Shown here: piece after piece, positions 62,551 through 64,000 of the stretch
Position numbering within the stretch: the stretch's first letter is position 1
How the letters are laid out: each line of letters opens with the position of its first letter
NCBI GenBank assembly: GCA_025618425.1
Contig: CM046845.1
Coordinates: forward strand, 4,567,577 to 4,631,576
DNA from: Heliocidaris tuberculata
Lineage: Eukaryota > Echinodermata > Echinoidea > Camarodonta > Echinometridae
Direction of reading: 5' to 3'
DNA length: 64,000 nucleotides
Notes under the pieces: generated by a model
What the model was told of the DNA's origin: nothing
Databases searched by the model: none
What the model saw: the letters and a program-made list of their open reading frames with translations, nothing else
Translations under genes and position numbers: made by a program

Positions 62551-62731
62551 CAGTGGGAATTCAGTACAACAAGGTCCTTGGGACCATCAAAATTACCTTG
62601 TTATAGCAGGAATCTCTTTATAACAGGTTTTAAAAAAAACAAGAGAATATAAAGAGCTGGGACCAGGAATATTACCTTGTTATCAGGAATATTGTTATAA
62701 TATCAGACCTCTTTATAATGACTTTCCACTG
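62551..62731. mobile_element. TA-flanked MITE, Tc1/mariner-pogo type ends
   Basis: TA dinucleotides flank CAGTGGGAATTCAGTAC (left) and, reversed, CAGTGGAAAGTCATTAT (right). CAGTGG ends with TA target sites are typical of pogo/Tigger-like elements. At 181 bp it has no coding capacity. Confidence 0.75.
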
Positions 62732-63439
62732 TATTACTCACAAATGTGAATGATAGCAAATTCATCAGTAGATGTTATACACACAATTAACAACACAAAA
62801 TATGCACACAAAAAAGGAAATACAAAAAATACACTAGAAAGTAATTAAAAAAAAAACTTCCCATTGATGAACTTTCTTCACATATAAGATAATTTTTTAA
62901 TAAATATCACTAAAATTCTAATCAAGGTGTCTAGGTTTTCTCTAAAAAAAACCACACATTTGACAACAATTAAGCTTTGGGGGAAAAAAAGAGGGAAAGA
63001 GACAGTTACTTGCAGAAAAACACATTATCCTGTGGTTGCATCGAATCTAAAATCTTGTAAATAACAATATCAGACAGATTTTAACAAACTCATTATTGCT
63101 GTGGCTACATTATTTTTATGATGTTATGGCATGAAAATTAATTTATTCTCTTGAAAGAGATGCATCTATGGAATGAATATGATTATTTAGTATATTATAT
63201 ATATTATTTAGTCTTATTATATAAGCTGAGGGAATGTACAGAAAATAGACCTAAGAGTTCATTTTCTCTGACCTTTGACCTTCAATAGCTTTTTGCTAGA
63301 CTTGGCCTAGACTTTGACAAAGGTTCATCTGTGGTAAGAATATGATAGTCTTATATCAAACAGAGGGAACTACGTGAAAATGGTCATTTAAAGAGTTCAC
63401 TGACCTCTCCTCTTTCATGAAAAAGGGTTTCAGTCTTAC

Positions 63440-63571
63440 CTCTTTGAGTAAGTGATTTTCCGTCTTGACAGCCTGGAAATGGTGTATCTTCTGCTTGGGG
63501 TTCTGATGACCACCTAACTCAATAATCTTCTTTTCAGCTTCTTCATATGCCTCCTTCAATCTGGTAAGCTC
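63440..63571 (-). CDS. Coding exon, HMMR/KIF15-type C-terminal coiled coil
   Basis: On the - strand, acceptor TTTAAAG before GAGCTTACC and donor AAAGAG|GTAAGA bound 132 nt, 44 codons, phase 0 at both ends. The translation starts ELTRLKEAYEEAEKKIIELG and contains GHQNPKQKIHH then KTENHLLKE. The GHQNxKQKI block followed by K-x-EN-x-x-LK is the hallmark of the C-terminal region of HMMR (RHAMM), a spindle and microtubule-associated protein, and a similar block occurs in KIF15. Upstream exons lie beyond the window end. Confidence 0.85.
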
Positions 63572-64000
63572 CTTTAAATGGAGAGGCAAGGACATGAAAT
63601 GAGGGTTAGATTGGTGTGCAGGATGGACAAGAAGTGTAATAGAACAATATGAGGGAATGGGATGGGTTCAAAATGGTGATGAGAAATGGAAGAAATGATA
63701 CCAAAGAAATAGTTAAGCAAAGAAGTGACAGACATGAGAAAAAAACTAAAATGAGGCTCTCACAACACAAGAGGACCTCAATTATTTGTGTGAGCCTAAA
63801 TATGATTAATGCTTTCACTACCATAATGACATTTCTGCATCTTAAACCATGGCTGGCTGTACAGTGCCTATTTTTTTTGCTGGGATAAACATGTGCAGTT
63901 GCAGAGATAGACACAGTAGTTTCAAATAGTAGGAACTATCAACTTTACATGGGTGGTCTATATGTTACTTTGCAAAGATGTGACAGCATAGATTTGTTGG
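63572..64000 (-). other. Intron of coiled-coil gene, runs off the window
   Basis: Sequence upstream of the 63571 acceptor shows no further recognisable exon. Confidence 0.5.

Larger units (their letters stand above)
58372..63439 (-). other. Intron of coiled-coil gene (5.1 kb)
   Basis: Donor GAG|GTAAGA at 63439 and acceptor TTTGCAG at 58372, phase 0. It contains the degenerate minisatellite at 58560-58870, the polypurine tract at 60297-61030, small MITEs and C-run repeats. No further in-phase exon is needed to join the flanking coding parts. Confidence 0.65.

Overview
This is a gene-poor, AT-rich and repeat-rich stretch of animal nuclear DNA. Introns are long, and there are many short inverted-repeat transposons (MITEs), tRNA-derived and microsatellite-tailed dispersed repeats, and long simple-sequence tracts. 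The repeat content and the receptor sequence suggest a marine invertebrate deuterostome, most likely an echinoderm such as a sea urchin. That is an inference; the sequence does not prove it.

Two genes are well supported. On the + strand, 26948-28701 encodes a complete thyrotropin-releasing-hormone-type receptor (TRHR) in two coding exons split by a 473-bp phase-0 intron at the intracellular loop 3/TM6 border. All four residues known to contact TRH in mammalian receptors are present. A consensus donor inside exon 2 (28582/28583) is in frame with a well-formed exon at 41700-41854, followed by AATAAA signals, so an alternative C-terminal tail about 13 kb away is likely. On the - strand, 63571-56295 holds the last three coding exons of a coiled-coil protein of the HMMR (RHAMM)/KIF15 C-terminal type. 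One of them is a 21-nt microexon. All junctions are phase 0 and the joined sequence continues the coiled coil.

Other possible coding pieces are - strand exon-like segments at 26326-26502, 23708-23816 and 9418-9676. They are open, have splice sites and have coding-like composition, but I do not recognise their products. The first lies about 450 bp from the TRHR start on the opposite strand.

Layout: 1-9.4 kb, repeats and no recognised gene; 9.4-9.7 kb, exon candidate; 11.6-12.1 kb, nested MITEs; 13.4-13.8 kb, degenerate inverted minisatellite; 18-19.2 kb, composite of AAT tracts, a MITE, dispersed repeats and a hammerhead-like motif; 20.1-20.5 kb, second copy of the inner MITE; 23.6-26.5 kb, MITE and exon candidates; 26.9-42.1 kb, TRHR with several MITEs in its long intron or 3' region; 44.6-52.3 kb, MITE, large palindromic minisatellite, SINE, about 100 TTC repeats; 55-64 kb, coiled-coil gene with MITEs and a 0.7-kb polypurine tract in its introns. 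I saw no rRNA gene, CRISPR array, intact retrotransposon or transposase gene.
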